From positions 1 to 6,098 of the forward strand of contig JACCTF010000792.1 in assembly GCA_013812565.1 (NCBI GenBank): a DNA stretch of 6,098 bases. Reading direction: 5' to 3'. This document shows, piece after piece, positions 1 through 5,725 of the stretch. Source of the DNA: Pyrinomonadaceae bacterium. GTDB lineage: Bacteria; Acidobacteriota; Blastocatellia; Pyrinomonadales; Pyrinomonadaceae. Each line of letters starts with the position of its first letter. Position 1 is the stretch's first letter. The position numbers and the translations under genes were made by a program. The notes beneath the pieces are model-generated. The model saw only the letters and a list, made by a program, of their open reading frames with translations, was not told the DNA's origin and did no database searches.

Positions 1-1
1 T

Positions 2-124
2 GGATTCGTATCAACCGAAGAAGTAGTGGAGACGGTACGCCGCGTGCGCCCGGTTCATACTGTTAACACTAAAGACTTTTCAGAGTTAACCGGTTTGCGC
101 GCAGCGATCATCACCGCGTTATAA
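2..124 (+). CDS. C-terminal fragment of an unidentified protein
   Basis: An open frame enters from the left edge (first complete codon at 2) and closes with TAA at 122-124, giving 40 residues that start GFVSTEEVVETVRRVRP and end with AAIITAL. The composition (Glu/Val/Arg-rich helix, then RPVHTVNTKDFSEL) looks coding, and no other frame is open across the stretch. The RP-x-HT pattern followed by an acidic, aromatic segment loosely recalls the C-terminal part of metallo-beta-lactamase-fold hydrolases, where a conserved Pro-x-His strand is found, but this is a weak resemblance and I do not assign a function. The gene converges on the deacetylase-family gene, with about 100 bp between their stops. 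An AT-rich palindrome begins directly after the stop codon. Confidence 0.6.
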   Translation, partial: GFVSTEEVVETVRRVRPVHTVNTKDFSELTGLRAAIITAL

Positions 125-145
125 AGATTTCAGATTTGAAATCTG
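125..145. terminator. AT-rich double palindrome after the first gene
   Basis: Directly after the TAA at 122-124, AGATTTCA (125-132) and TGAAATCT (137-144) form a perfect 8-bp stem around a 4-nt loop. A second, overlapping palindrome uses CAGATTT (131-137) and AAATCTG (139-145) around a single central base. The position between two convergent genes suggests transcript termination or 3'-end protection, but the stem is AT-rich and no run of T follows on either strand, so a classical intrinsic terminator is not proven. A protein-binding palindrome is the alternative. Confidence 0.35.
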
Positions 146-222
146 CGATTGAAGCGACTAATTGATTCAAGTCGGAGTGCCCTTGTCACACCTGAGTAAC
201 CGAAGCAGTCGAACATGGAGCG

Positions 223-1167
223 CTAAGATTCGCTTAGTGCATGAACATGGGCGCGCACTGTCTCGCCCAGCACCTGGATGTTATAGCCGCCTTCCAGACA
301 TGAAACGATGCGTCCTGCGCAATCGCTACCGGCCCATTCCTTAACGGTGCGCGTCATCAGAGCGAAGTCTTCATCCTCCAACATCAACTGGCCGAGCGGA
401 TCGTCAATGCGTGAATCAAAGCCTGCCGAGATAATTATGAAATCTGGTTTGAATCGAGCACTGATCTCTTCGAGCGCGTGGTCGAACATGCGGCGGTGTT
501 CCGCAGCAGGGGTGAGCGCACGCAGCGGAATGTTTAACGTGTAGCCCTGCCCGCGTCCGATGCCTGTTTCCCCACTCGCTCCGGTGCCCGGATACCAAGG
601 ATACTGGTGCATCGAGAAGAAGAAGACCGACGGATCGTCGTAGAAGATTCCCTGCGTGCCGTTGCCGTGATGCACATCCCAATCGATTACGCAGACGCGC
701 TCGATCTCTTGGTAATGTCTCTGCGCATAGCGCGCCGCAATCGCGACGGTGTTAAAGAGGCAGAAGCCCATCGCTCGCTCGCTCGTCGCGTGATGGCCCG
801 GCGGTCGGGCCGGAACAAACGCGTTTTGCGCTTCCCCATTCATCACTAAATCGACCGCGCGACACGCTCCACCGGCAGCACGCAAAGCCGCATCAAGCGA
901 ATGCATTGATACCAGGGTGTCGGCATCTAAGTGGACGTGGCCCTCGTTAACCGCGCGTTCAAGGCGTTTGTAGTGCTGCGGCGTGTGACATGCTAAGACG
1001 TCGCCGCGCGGCGCTGCCGGGGCTTCAATCTCCAACAACTTCGACCACAGCGATTGGTCGCCTCCGAGCGCCTTCATTACCGCCGTGTAGCGCTCAGGAA
1101 GCTCTGGATGCTGCTCTCCCGTATCATGCTTTTTATACACTGGATGATGAACAACAGCCGTCTTCAT
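223..1167 (-). CDS. Histone deacetylase family protein (zinc amidohydrolase)
   Basis: The 314-residue product is a full-length single-domain member of the arginase/deacetylase fold family (Hist_deacetyl), which removes acetyl groups from lysine side chains or small acetylated amines such as acetylpolyamines. Seen in the sequence: RPPGHHA at 121-127, supplying the paired active-site His125/His126; DWDVHHGNG at 162-170, with the expected zinc ligands Asp164 and His166; AGFD at 248-251, giving the third zinc ligand Asp251; and EGGYN at 292-296, with the transition-state Tyr295. All catalytic positions are present, so it should be active. No signal peptide or membrane segment is visible, so a cytoplasmic enzyme is expected. 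ATG at 1167 is the start because the family N-terminus ([14 protein letters not shown]) begins there; the Shine-Dalgarno sequence is poor. A weak minus-strand promoter (TTAACA, 19 bp, CATAAT at 1228-1198) could serve it. The true substrate cannot be read from sequence. Confidence 0.93.
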   Translation of the reverse strand: MKTAVVHHPVYKKHDTGEQHPELPERYTAVMKALGGDQSLWSKLLEIEAPAAPRGDVLACHTPQHYKRLERAVNEGHVHLDADTLVSMHSLDAALRAAGGACRAVDLVMNGEAQNAFVPARPPGHHATSERAMGFCLFNTVAIAARYAQRHYQEIERVCVIDWDVHHGNGTQGIFYDDPSVFFFSMHQYPWYPGTGASGETGIGRGQGYTLNIPLRALTPAAEHRRMFDHALEEISARFKPDFIIISAGFDSRIDDPLGQLMLEDEDFALMTRTVKEWAGSDCAGRIVSCLEGGYNIQVLGETVRAHVHALSES

Positions 1168-1200
1168 ATTAGGAAATTGTGCCTTTCCGCAACGGAGATT

Positions 1201-1350
1201 ATGAAAAGAATGCTTGTATCTTTGTTAACCCTTGTGTTATTTGCTACAGCAACCGTTCCGGGGTTTACCCAAAAAGAGGGGCGGTTGCGCTTCAGACGCA
1301 AAGTGCCGCCGGCACGACCGTTTCAAAGTGCTTCTAAGCGTCAAGGTTAG
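1201..1350 (+). CDS. Small basic peptide with predicted signal sequence
   Basis: A 49-residue ORF starts at ATG 1201 and stops with TAG at 1348-1350. The first 23 residues have the layout of a signal peptide: a basic start (MKRM), a hydrophobic core ([15 protein letters not shown]) and a Pro-Gly turn. Cleavage could fall after the Ala-x-Ala at FATA or near GFTQ. The remaining 25 or so residues are strongly basic ([10 protein letters not shown], then a Pro-rich stretch and a SASKRQG tail) with no cysteine. A GGAG sequence at 1194-1197 precedes the ATG with only 3 nt spacing, which is short. The frame extends upstream to 1054, but that part lies antisense to the deacetylase-family gene and is unlikely to be used. 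The gene diverges from that gene with 33 bp between starts. I recognise no family; it could be a short exported peptide or a chance ORF. Confidence 0.5.
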   Translation: MKRMLVSLLTLVLFATATVPGFTQKEGRLRFRRKVPPARPFQSASKRQG

Positions 1351-1355
1351 AACCG

Positions 1356-1392
1356 GAGAGCAAAGTAAATTTATAGCTCTCTCTTTAATATT
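1356..1392 (+). terminator. Weak terminator-like hairpin after the small ORF
   Basis: GAGAGC (1356-1361) and GCTCTC (1376-1381) form a perfect 6-bp stem around a 14-nt AT-rich loop, followed by TCTTTAATATTT. It starts 5 nt after the TAG of the small peptide gene. The long loop and broken T tract make it a weak intrinsic terminator at best. The following stretch up to 1469 is non-coding and must hold the promoter of the BON gene, but I see no convincing -35/-10 pair there. Confidence 0.35.
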
Positions 1393-1483
1393 TCCCGTCA
1401 AGTAGATTTCCTCGCCGCGTGCTCGCCCCTAACAATAGCTTTATCGTACACCAAACCACAAAAGAAATTAGGAGAAGCCTTTT

Positions 1484-2107
1484 ATGTCATATGATGAAGA
1501 GCAACAACGAAAAAGTCGCGTGGTTGTCGAAACACCAACAGCCCGGCGCGAAGTAACACAAACTCAAACCACACGCATACCCGAACCGCGCGGAATTTCA
1601 ACCGGAGCAATAGTGGCTATCGTCATCGCAGCGGTTGCGCTGACGTCACTTGCCTTTTTGCTGTTAACCAACCGCGATGATTCAACGGCTAATGCAAATG
1701 AGCGCATTATAACCGCGCCAACCCCTGTCGCTCCCTCAACGACAATCATTCAACAACCCGCGCCACAACAAACGCCGTTTATACAGCAAGCTCCGCCGAT
1801 AATCATTTCACCTCCAACGACAAGCGCTGTCATGCCTGCTCCCTCGGCCGTCGCCACACCAACCCCCATTGATGACAGTACAATGCAGGCAGAAGTTAGC
1901 AAAAAAATCTTGGACGACACGGAACTCTCTGCCGCTGACATCAAAGCAACAGTCAGCAAGGGCCGAGCGACACTCACCGGCACGGTCAACACTGCGAGCT
2001 TGAAGCGTCGCGCCGAGCAGGTAGCCCGCACCGTCAAAGGCGTGCGCAACGTTGACAACCAGATAATAATTGTTGACGACTTGGCTCCGTCGCTTCCTCC
2101 TGAGTAA
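1484..2107 (+). CDS. Membrane-anchored BON-domain protein
   Basis: The 207-residue product has four parts: a charged N-terminal tail (about 1-37, rich in Arg, Glu, Gln and Thr); one transmembrane helix (about 39-62, from STGAIVAIVI to LLLTN); a long Pro/Gln/Thr/Ile-rich linker (about 75-130); and a C-terminal BON domain (about 133-198) with the pattern of a helix (EVSKKILDD), a strand (IKATVSKGRATLTGTV), a helix (LKRRAEQVARTV) and a closing strand (VRNVDNQIIIV). BON domains, known from OsmY and some secretins and channels, are thought to bind phospholipid or envelope structures. The basic/acidic tail before the helix and the extended linker after it suggest an N-inside anchor with the BON domain outside the cytoplasmic membrane; this topology is inference. 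There is no cleavable signal peptide. ATG 1484 is well supported by AGGAG at 1470-1474, 9 nt upstream. The gene appears monocistronic and is followed by a strong hairpin. An envelope or stress role is plausible but unproven. Confidence 0.85.
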   Translation: MSYDEEQQRKSRVVVETPTARREVTQTQTTRIPEPRGISTGAIVAIVIAAVALTSLAFLLLTNRDDSTANANERIITAPTPVAPSTTIIQQPAPQQTPFIQQAPPIIISPPTTSAVMPAPSAVATPTPIDDSTMQAEVSKKILDDTELSAADIKATVSKGRATLTGTVNTASLKRRAEQVARTVKGVRNVDNQIIIVDDLAPSLPPE

Positions 2108-2129
2108 ACCCGCGACCTTCACCATAAAG

Positions 2130-2169
2130 AAACAACGCGCCGCGATTTGAAACATCGGGCGCGTCGTTT
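2130..2169. terminator. GC-rich, probably bidirectional terminator
   Basis: About 22 nt after the BON gene stop, arms 2130-2146 and 2154-2169 pair over about 15 bp (AAAC, then ACGCGCC, then CGAT on the left), with one A-C mismatch and one bulged G, around a 7-nt loop. TTTATTG closes and follows the hairpin on the plus strand; on the minus strand GTTTCTTTATGG follows it. It therefore can end transcripts of the BON gene and of the minus-strand nrdJ unit. Confidence 0.75.
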
Positions 2170-2202
2170 ATTGTCGTAACTTAAATCTCGTCGAACTTGT
2201 CA

Positions 2203-2257
2203 GGGCAGTTTGCTTGGCTCGCCACTCATCAACAGTTTTTAGCGCGGCCAAGCGCCC
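2203..2257. repeat. Large inverted repeat 3' of the nrdJ unit
   Basis: GCTTGGC (2212-2218) and GCCAAGC (2247-2253) are perfect 7-bp inverted arms. The stem is extended outward by GGGC (2203-2206) with GCCC (2254-2257), across a 5-nt bulge, and inward by CGC (2220-2222) with GCG (2242-2244). The apical loop is about 19 nt. On the minus strand it begins 4 nt after the stop of the small hypothetical ORF. The stem is not followed by a clear T tract, so it may be a 3'-end-protecting hairpin or a first-stage terminator ahead of the one at 2130-2169. Confidence 0.45.
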
Positions 2258-2261
2258 GCCA

Positions 2262-2579
2262 TCAATAACCTTCGGTGTGCTCTCGCAACCATTCGCTTAG
2301 TTCTTCTTCGGTCGGCTCGCGTTTTAACTCTTCACGTAAGCGCTGACGCAGAAATTCTTGTTCGGCGCGAGCTACATCTTCAAGGCTCGTCGCGCCGTCC
2401 GCCGACTCCGGCGAATCATCAGAAACCGGTGCGCTAAACCAGACAGGAAACGACCACCAACGAAGTTCCTGTTTAGCAGACCATGCAGTCAAGCTTCGGC
2501 GGCAACTCTGTCTCGCAGAGAAGCCATCGCCGCTGCTACGGCTCACACACGGTAGAAAAGATTCTTGCTGTAGAAACAT
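2262..2579 (-). CDS. Small hypothetical protein downstream of nrdJ (start uncertain)
   Basis: The open frame gives 105 residues from ATG 2579 to TGA 2262. The C-terminal 40 residues look like a real soluble protein: a highly charged, helical segment (SLEDVARAEQEFLRQRLREE) followed by KREPTEEELSEWLREHTEGY. The N-terminal 50 residues are less convincing, rich in Ser, Cys and Trp with no domain I recognise. ATG 2579 has GGAAG about 10 nt upstream, so it is possible; an in-frame TTG at 2492 would give 76 residues but lacks a ribosome binding site. It lies 27 bp after the nrdJ stop on the same strand and is probably co-transcribed. No function is assigned. Another frame holds coding-like fragments over the N-terminal half, so a frameshift or a decayed 5' end is possible. 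Confidence 0.5.
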   Translation of the reverse strand: MFLQQESFLPCVSRSSGDGFSARQSCRRSLTAWSAKQELRWWSFPVWFSAPVSDDSPESADGATSLEDVARAEQEFLRQRLREELKREPTEEELSEWLREHTEGY

Positions 2580-2606
2580 ACCGGCTGTGCTTCCATAATG
2601 AATTTG

Positions 2607-5204
2607 CTACTTGCATTTCGAGTAGCCGCAATCTCGGCAGAAATCGCACCCTGAAGCGTGCTCTAGTTGACCGCGACATTCAGGGCAGGCGCTGATCATA
2701 GCTGACATCTGGTTGCCGTTCGCGTTTGCTGCGGCCTGCTGCGCGGCTGCCTTACCGGCTGCCGCGATGTCTGCGGCACGTGCTGAATCAGGCGCGCCAG
2801 AGAGTCGTCGCATGGTCAACATAATGCATTCGGCGACCGCTTGTTCAGGACTGGTCAACAACCGCTCGTTGAACCACACGGAATGTGTGCCCGTAACTTT
2901 GTTCAAGCTACGCGCAACCTCTGAAACATCAAAACCGCCACGCAACATCTTGGAGGCAAGCAACCCGACGCCGCCGGAGATCGGCCCGGTCGCAAAGACT
3001 TCCAGAATCTGTTGCCCATCGTGGTTGACCGTGACGTAGAGGTTCTGTCCATCGAATGGAATCTGCCACGTCGCGCCGCGAAGCTCGCGCGGGCGTTCCA
3101 TGCGAACAGTTTGACGGCCCACAACAATCTGCTTGATTTCTGCGCTCTGTGCCGCAGGCGGCGCGCTGACCAATTCCGCATCGAGCGCAGCTGACGTTCC
3201 CGCTTCAGCAACCCCCATCGCAGCTTCCGTAGTAATCATCGGATCACAAGCGGTCTCACCCTTGGCTTCACTTTTAACCGTAGTCAGCACTTGTGAGTCG
3301 CGCGATCCATCACGGTAGTAACTAACGGCTTTGCAGCCGAGCTGACGCGCGAGCCGGTATAGATGATCGACTGATTCGACCGTATCGTTAGCGGCCCCGT
3401 TGCAGGTCTTTGACACCCCATTGTCAACATGTTGTTGTGCTGCGGCGAGCACGTGGACGTGCTGTTCGGCGCTGATTCCCATCGCTGAGATAAAGTATGG
3501 CGGAAGCTCTGCTTCATGCTCGACGACATACTGAGAAGCGCGGTCAATCGATTCTTGATTCGTTTGATCAACCTCTATTCCTAAAGCTTCTGCCGCCAGA
3601 GTGTGAACGTATGTGCGCTTGCCTAAAGTGTCTTCGCGTACATATGCCCATGAGAAGTTGGGTTCAATTCCTGAAGATGTTTCAGCGACGAGAGAGATTG
3701 TTCCGGTCGGTGCGATGGTGGTCGTCTCATAATTGCGGGGCGTGAGCGGCATATCGCGCGGAACACCAACTTCGTTATACAAGAAGTCCGCATAAGCTTC
3801 CCTGTTCGGTTCCAGTTCTGGAAACGTGCCCTTCTCCGCACCCAATTGCATTGACTGAGTCCAAGCTTCGCGCCGCACAAAGCTCATCACTTCATTCATC
3901 AGATCAATGGATTCTGGCGAGCCGTAAGCGATATTGAGCTTTAATAACAGATCGGCATATCCCATCACGCCAAGCCCAACGGGTCGCGTTCGTTTTACCA
4001 CATCATCAATCTCCGCGAGCGGCCATGCGCAAACATCAATCACGTTGTCGAGAAAGCGGACGCACAGATGAACAGTTTCACTTAAACGCTCCCAAACGAC
4101 TCGCGAATCCGGATCATAAAACTTAGCGAGATCAATCGACCCGAGGTTGCATGAGTTGTTAAAGTGAAGTGCCTGTTCGGCACAGGGATTAGTGGCATAG
4201 ATCGGCCCCATCGAGTTGATCATGTGATTGTGGCGGTTCACTTCGTCGATAAAGATCACGCCCGGCTCTGCATACCGATGCGCCGAAGCGATAATGCGGT
4301 TCCACACATCCGGGGCGTAGACCATACCCGGTTGAGGCGGGTCTTCACGACGGAGACTTGCAAAGTCGGTGGTCAGATAGCTTTCACGGTCACGGAAAGT
4401 AATCGTCGCATTGTCCGGACGACGCCACACGGCGTATGGCCCCTGGGCCACCGGATCGAAGACGGGTTCAGTCCAGGGACGCCCGTCAAATTCCAACTGA
4501 AACCATTCGCCCCGATTCACCGCCTCCATAAAGCGGTCGGTGACCGTGACCGAGATGTTGAAGTTAGTCAGGCTGGTTTGATTATTCTTCGCATGAATGA
4601 AGTTGAACAGATCTGGGTGTGTGACGCGCATGATTCCCATATTGGCCCCGCGCCGCACGCCGCCTTGCTTGATCGTGTCGGTGGTCGTATTGAAGATGTT
4701 CATGAACGAGACCGGACCCGACGCCACACCATGCGTGGAACGTACAGGCGCACCCGCAGGGCGCAGCTTCTCAAAAGTAAATCCAGTTCCGCCGCCTGTC
4801 TGATGAATAATTGCGGCGTCGGTCGCCGTCTTCATAATGCCGGCGATTGAATCCGAAACGTCGAGCACAAAACAAGCAGCGAGTTGCCCTGACGGTTTGC
4901 CGGCGTTGACGAGGCAAGGCGTGTTCGGGACGAAAAGGCGGTCGAGCATCACTTCAGACATCGCATCGTAGAATTCATCACGCTTCTGCGCGTCGGTTTC
5001 CGCCTGCGCCACATGCCCCACCACGCGACGCACAATATCTGACCACTCTTCGATGGGATTCCCCTGTCCATCCTTTAACGAATACCGTTTGCTTATCACG
5101 CGCTGGGCGTTTAACCCAAGGACACTGTTCTGGTTTGGCAAACTGTCGAGAGAACCAACAATGCCTTTTTGTTTAAAAGCGTTTGACTCAATCGCTGTGC
5201 TCAT
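2607..5204 (-). CDS. nrdJ: Adenosylcobalamin-dependent (class II) ribonucleotide reductase
   Basis: The 865-residue enzyme reduces ribonucleotides to deoxyribonucleotides, using adenosylcobalamin to make the cysteine thiyl radical, so it needs neither oxygen nor a separate radical subunit. Positions count from ATG 5204. The redox pair is Cys111 (AACFVL) and Cys352 (NNSCNLGS). The radical site is NPCAEQ, with Asn339, Cys341 and Glu343. APTGTIS at 498-504 is the phosphate-binding loop. The catalytic barrel ends near [14 protein letters not shown] (about residue 640). After a variable Ala/Glu-rich linker comes a TSCPD-type domain (about 703-775), an Ala-rich hinge, and a cysteine-rich tail (CPEC at 840-843; [13 protein letters not shown] at the end) that relays electrons from thioredoxin, typical of cobalamin-type NrdJ. 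I see no N-terminal ATP cone, so activity-site allostery is probably absent. A GTG at 5225 would add 7 residues, but AAAGG 8 nt before ATG 5204 favours ATG. A consensus promoter and a long structured leader precede it. Confidence 0.97.
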   Translation of the reverse strand: MSTAIESNAFKQKGIVGSLDSLPNQNSVLGLNAQRVISKRYSLKDGQGNPIEEWSDIVRRVVGHVAQAETDAQKRDEFYDAMSEVMLDRLFVPNTPCLVNAGKPSGQLAACFVLDVSDSIAGIMKTATDAAIIHQTGGGTGFTFEKLRPAGAPVRSTHGVASGPVSFMNIFNTTTDTIKQGGVRRGANMGIMRVTHPDLFNFIHAKNNQTSLTNFNISVTVTDRFMEAVNRGEWFQLEFDGRPWTEPVFDPVAQGPYAVWRRPDNATITFRDRESYLTTDFASLRREDPPQPGMVYAPDVWNRIIASAHRYAEPGVIFIDEVNRHNHMINSMGPIYATNPCAEQALHFNNSCNLGSIDLAKFYDPDSRVVWERLSETVHLCVRFLDNVIDVCAWPLAEIDDVVKRTRPVGLGVMGYADLLLKLNIAYGSPESIDLMNEVMSFVRREAWTQSMQLGAEKGTFPELEPNREAYADFLYNEVGVPRDMPLTPRNYETTTIAPTGTISLVAETSSGIEPNFSWAYVREDTLGKRTYVHTLAAEALGIEVDQTNQESIDRASQYVVEHEAELPPYFISAMGISAEQHVHVLAAAQQHVDNGVSKTCNGAANDTVESVDHLYRLARQLGCKAVSYYRDGSRDSQVLTTVKSEAKGETACDPMITTEAAMGVAEAGTSAALDAELVSAPPAAQSAEIKQIVVGRQTVRMERPRELRGATWQIPFDGQNLYVTVNHDGQQILEVFATGPISGGVGLLASKMLRGGFDVSEVARSLNKVTGTHSVWFNERLLTSPEQAVAECIMLTMRRLSGAPDSARAADIAAAGKAAAQQAAANANGNQMSAMISACPECRGQLEHASGCDFCRDCGYSKCK

Positions 5205-5211
5205 CTTTTCT

Positions 5212-5217
5212 ACCTTT
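5212..5217 (-). promoter_or_regulatory. nrdJ ribosome binding site (decides start)
   Basis: AAAGGT on the minus strand, with AAAGG ending 8 nt before ATG 5204. The alternative GTG at 5225 has no comparable site upstream, so the ATG is preferred. Confidence 0.7.
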
Positions 5218-5264
5218 ATTCTCACGCCCGAAGCGAAATTGTAACCAGTGATTTGACGAAGATA

Positions 5265-5401
5265 GAGGCGCAGTTATTTAACCGCTTCCTCATGTCGCTG
5301 ACGTTCAGAAGATGTAATTATGTTCTAAGGCAAGCTATGCAAATTCGGATCGTTTGTTGCATGTCGGCCCGCCGCTATGCCTGCCGCTGCGCTCTCGATC
5401 C
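5265..5401 (-). ncRNA. Candidate structured cis-regulatory RNA with pseudoknot
   Basis: Pairings found by hand on the minus strand: (a) GAG-A-GCGCAG (5396-5387) with CUGCGC-CUC (5273-5265), 9 bp with one bulged A; (b) nested within it, AGGCA-U-AGC (5382-5374) with GCU-UGCCU (5335-5328), 8 bp with one bulged U; (c) within that, AUGCAA (5362-5357) with UUGCAU (5342-5337), closing a 14-nt loop; (d) the loop segment CGAUCC (5352-5347) perfectly complements GGAUCG (5401-5396) just 5' of helix a, which would make a pseudoknot. Helix a and pairing d compete for the single base at 5396. GCAUAGC occurs twice (5380-5374 and 5340-5334). The position in the nrdJ leader suggests gene control. No covariation is available, so the fold is a hypothesis. 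Confidence 0.35.
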
Positions 5402-5424
5402 ACCCGTTCTGTGAAGCGGGGCAG

Positions 5425-5453
5425 AGTATACATAGCTCATTGTTTGATGTCAA
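5425..5453 (-). promoter_or_regulatory. Sigma-70-type promoter of nrdJ
   Basis: On the minus strand the -35 hexamer is TTGACA (5453-5448), a perfect consensus match; the spacer is exactly 17 bp; and the -10 hexamer is TATACT (5430-5425), one base from consensus. Transcription should start near 5418 or 5417 and run towards nrdJ. CAACA/TGTTG inverted arms (5451-5455 and 5469-5473) overlap the -35 box and could be an operator. I see no NrdR-box pattern nearby. Confidence 0.85.
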
Positions 5454-5713
5454 CACTTTTACCCAAGATGTTGTGGCACCCGTTTCTTGAAGTGCAACAG
5501 ACGGGGTAAGCTGAGGTTTTACCTTAACTTCAAATTACTGTCTTTGATTAACCCTCCGGCTGTACACGCATGTGCAAGATACAGCTCATCGGCGGTGATC
5601 TTCGCCGCTCTAGTATTTTGCGATCCGGCAACTTGTCGAACGTCTCTGCATAGGTGCAGAATGTGACCTTTCAAATCGGGAGAGTTTGAGCAAACAGTTT
5701 AAAAGATGAGATC
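5454..5713. other. nrdJ-hslO intergenic region with short inverted repeats
   Basis: No gene is visible here; the 5' control region of hslO must lie within it or within the leader DNA. Short inverted repeats seen: CCCGT/ACGGG (5480-5484, 5501-5505), AGGT/ACCT (5514-5517, 5521-5524), CGGCG/CGCCG (5590-5594, 5603-5607), TCTGCA/TGCAGA (5645-5650, 5655-5660) and GTTTG/CAAAC (5684-5688, 5691-5695). I could not find a convincing plus-strand -35/-10 pair. Confidence 0.5.
5645..5660. repeat. Perfect 6-bp inverted repeat upstream of hslO
   Basis: TCTGCA and TGCAGA are perfect arms around TAGG, about 65 bp before the hslO start. The size and symmetry would suit a regulator binding site or a small leader hairpin; neither is established. 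Confidence 0.3.
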
Positions 5714-5720
5714 GAGGAAA
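5714..5720 (+). promoter_or_regulatory. hslO ribosome binding site (decides TTG start)
   Basis: GAGGAAA, with AGG ending 8 nt before the TTG at 5726. It is the only good Shine-Dalgarno sequence in phase with the Hsp33 frame, and it supports the TTG start. Confidence 0.7.
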
Positions 5721-5725
5721 TAAAC

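Larger units (their letters stand above)
5205..5418 (-). promoter_or_regulatory. Long 5' leader of nrdJ
   Basis: The region between the predicted transcription start (about 5418) and the nrdJ ATG is about 210 nt with no convincing ORF. It contains several possible RNA helices in its first 150 nt. A small CGC-UUCGG-GCG hairpin at 5235-5225 lies shortly before the ribosome binding site and can also be drawn as a C(UUCG)G tetraloop. Class II reductase genes are known in some bacteria to be controlled by cobalamin riboswitches. I looked for the conserved boxes of that class (GGGAA, the GGUG-AA-UCC segment, ACCUGCC and GCCACUG) and did not find them; UCACUGG at 5252-5246 is only a partial match. 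Confidence 0.5.

Noticed and set aside
1054..1200. Upstream extension of the small-peptide ORF
   Set aside because: It runs antisense to the conserved N-terminus of the deacetylase-family gene, and the signal peptide begins cleanly at ATG 1201 after GGAG.
1750..2155. Minus-strand ORFs across the BON gene
   Set aside because: They are antisense to a well-supported gene with a good ribosome binding site and domain; their sequences show no family features.
2713..4850. Open frames on the plus strand and in other minus frames across nrdJ, up to 228 codons (4164-4850)
   Set aside because: They lie inside or antisense to a full-length, motif-complete nrdJ and have Arg/Cys-rich shadow composition with no recognisable domain.
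5205..5225. GTG at 5225 as the nrdJ start
   Set aside because: It adds only seven residues, lacks a good Shine-Dalgarno sequence, and the AAAGG inside that extension is ideally placed for ATG 5204.
5205..5424. Canonical cobalamin riboswitch
   Set aside because: Expected because nrdJ needs cobalamin, but the conserved boxes were not found by eye on the minus strand. A divergent member is left open as a finding.
5590..5616. CGGCG/CGCCG hairpin followed by AGTATTTT as a plus-strand terminator
   Set aside because: Only a 5-bp stem, with interrupted T residues 3-9 nt after it, and no plus-strand gene upstream to terminate; kept only as an inverted repeat in the intergenic entry.
5454..5713. tRNA or small stable RNA in the nrdJ-hslO gap
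   Set aside because: Several short stems exist, but no cloverleaf, TTCGA-type arm or CCA end could be assembled.
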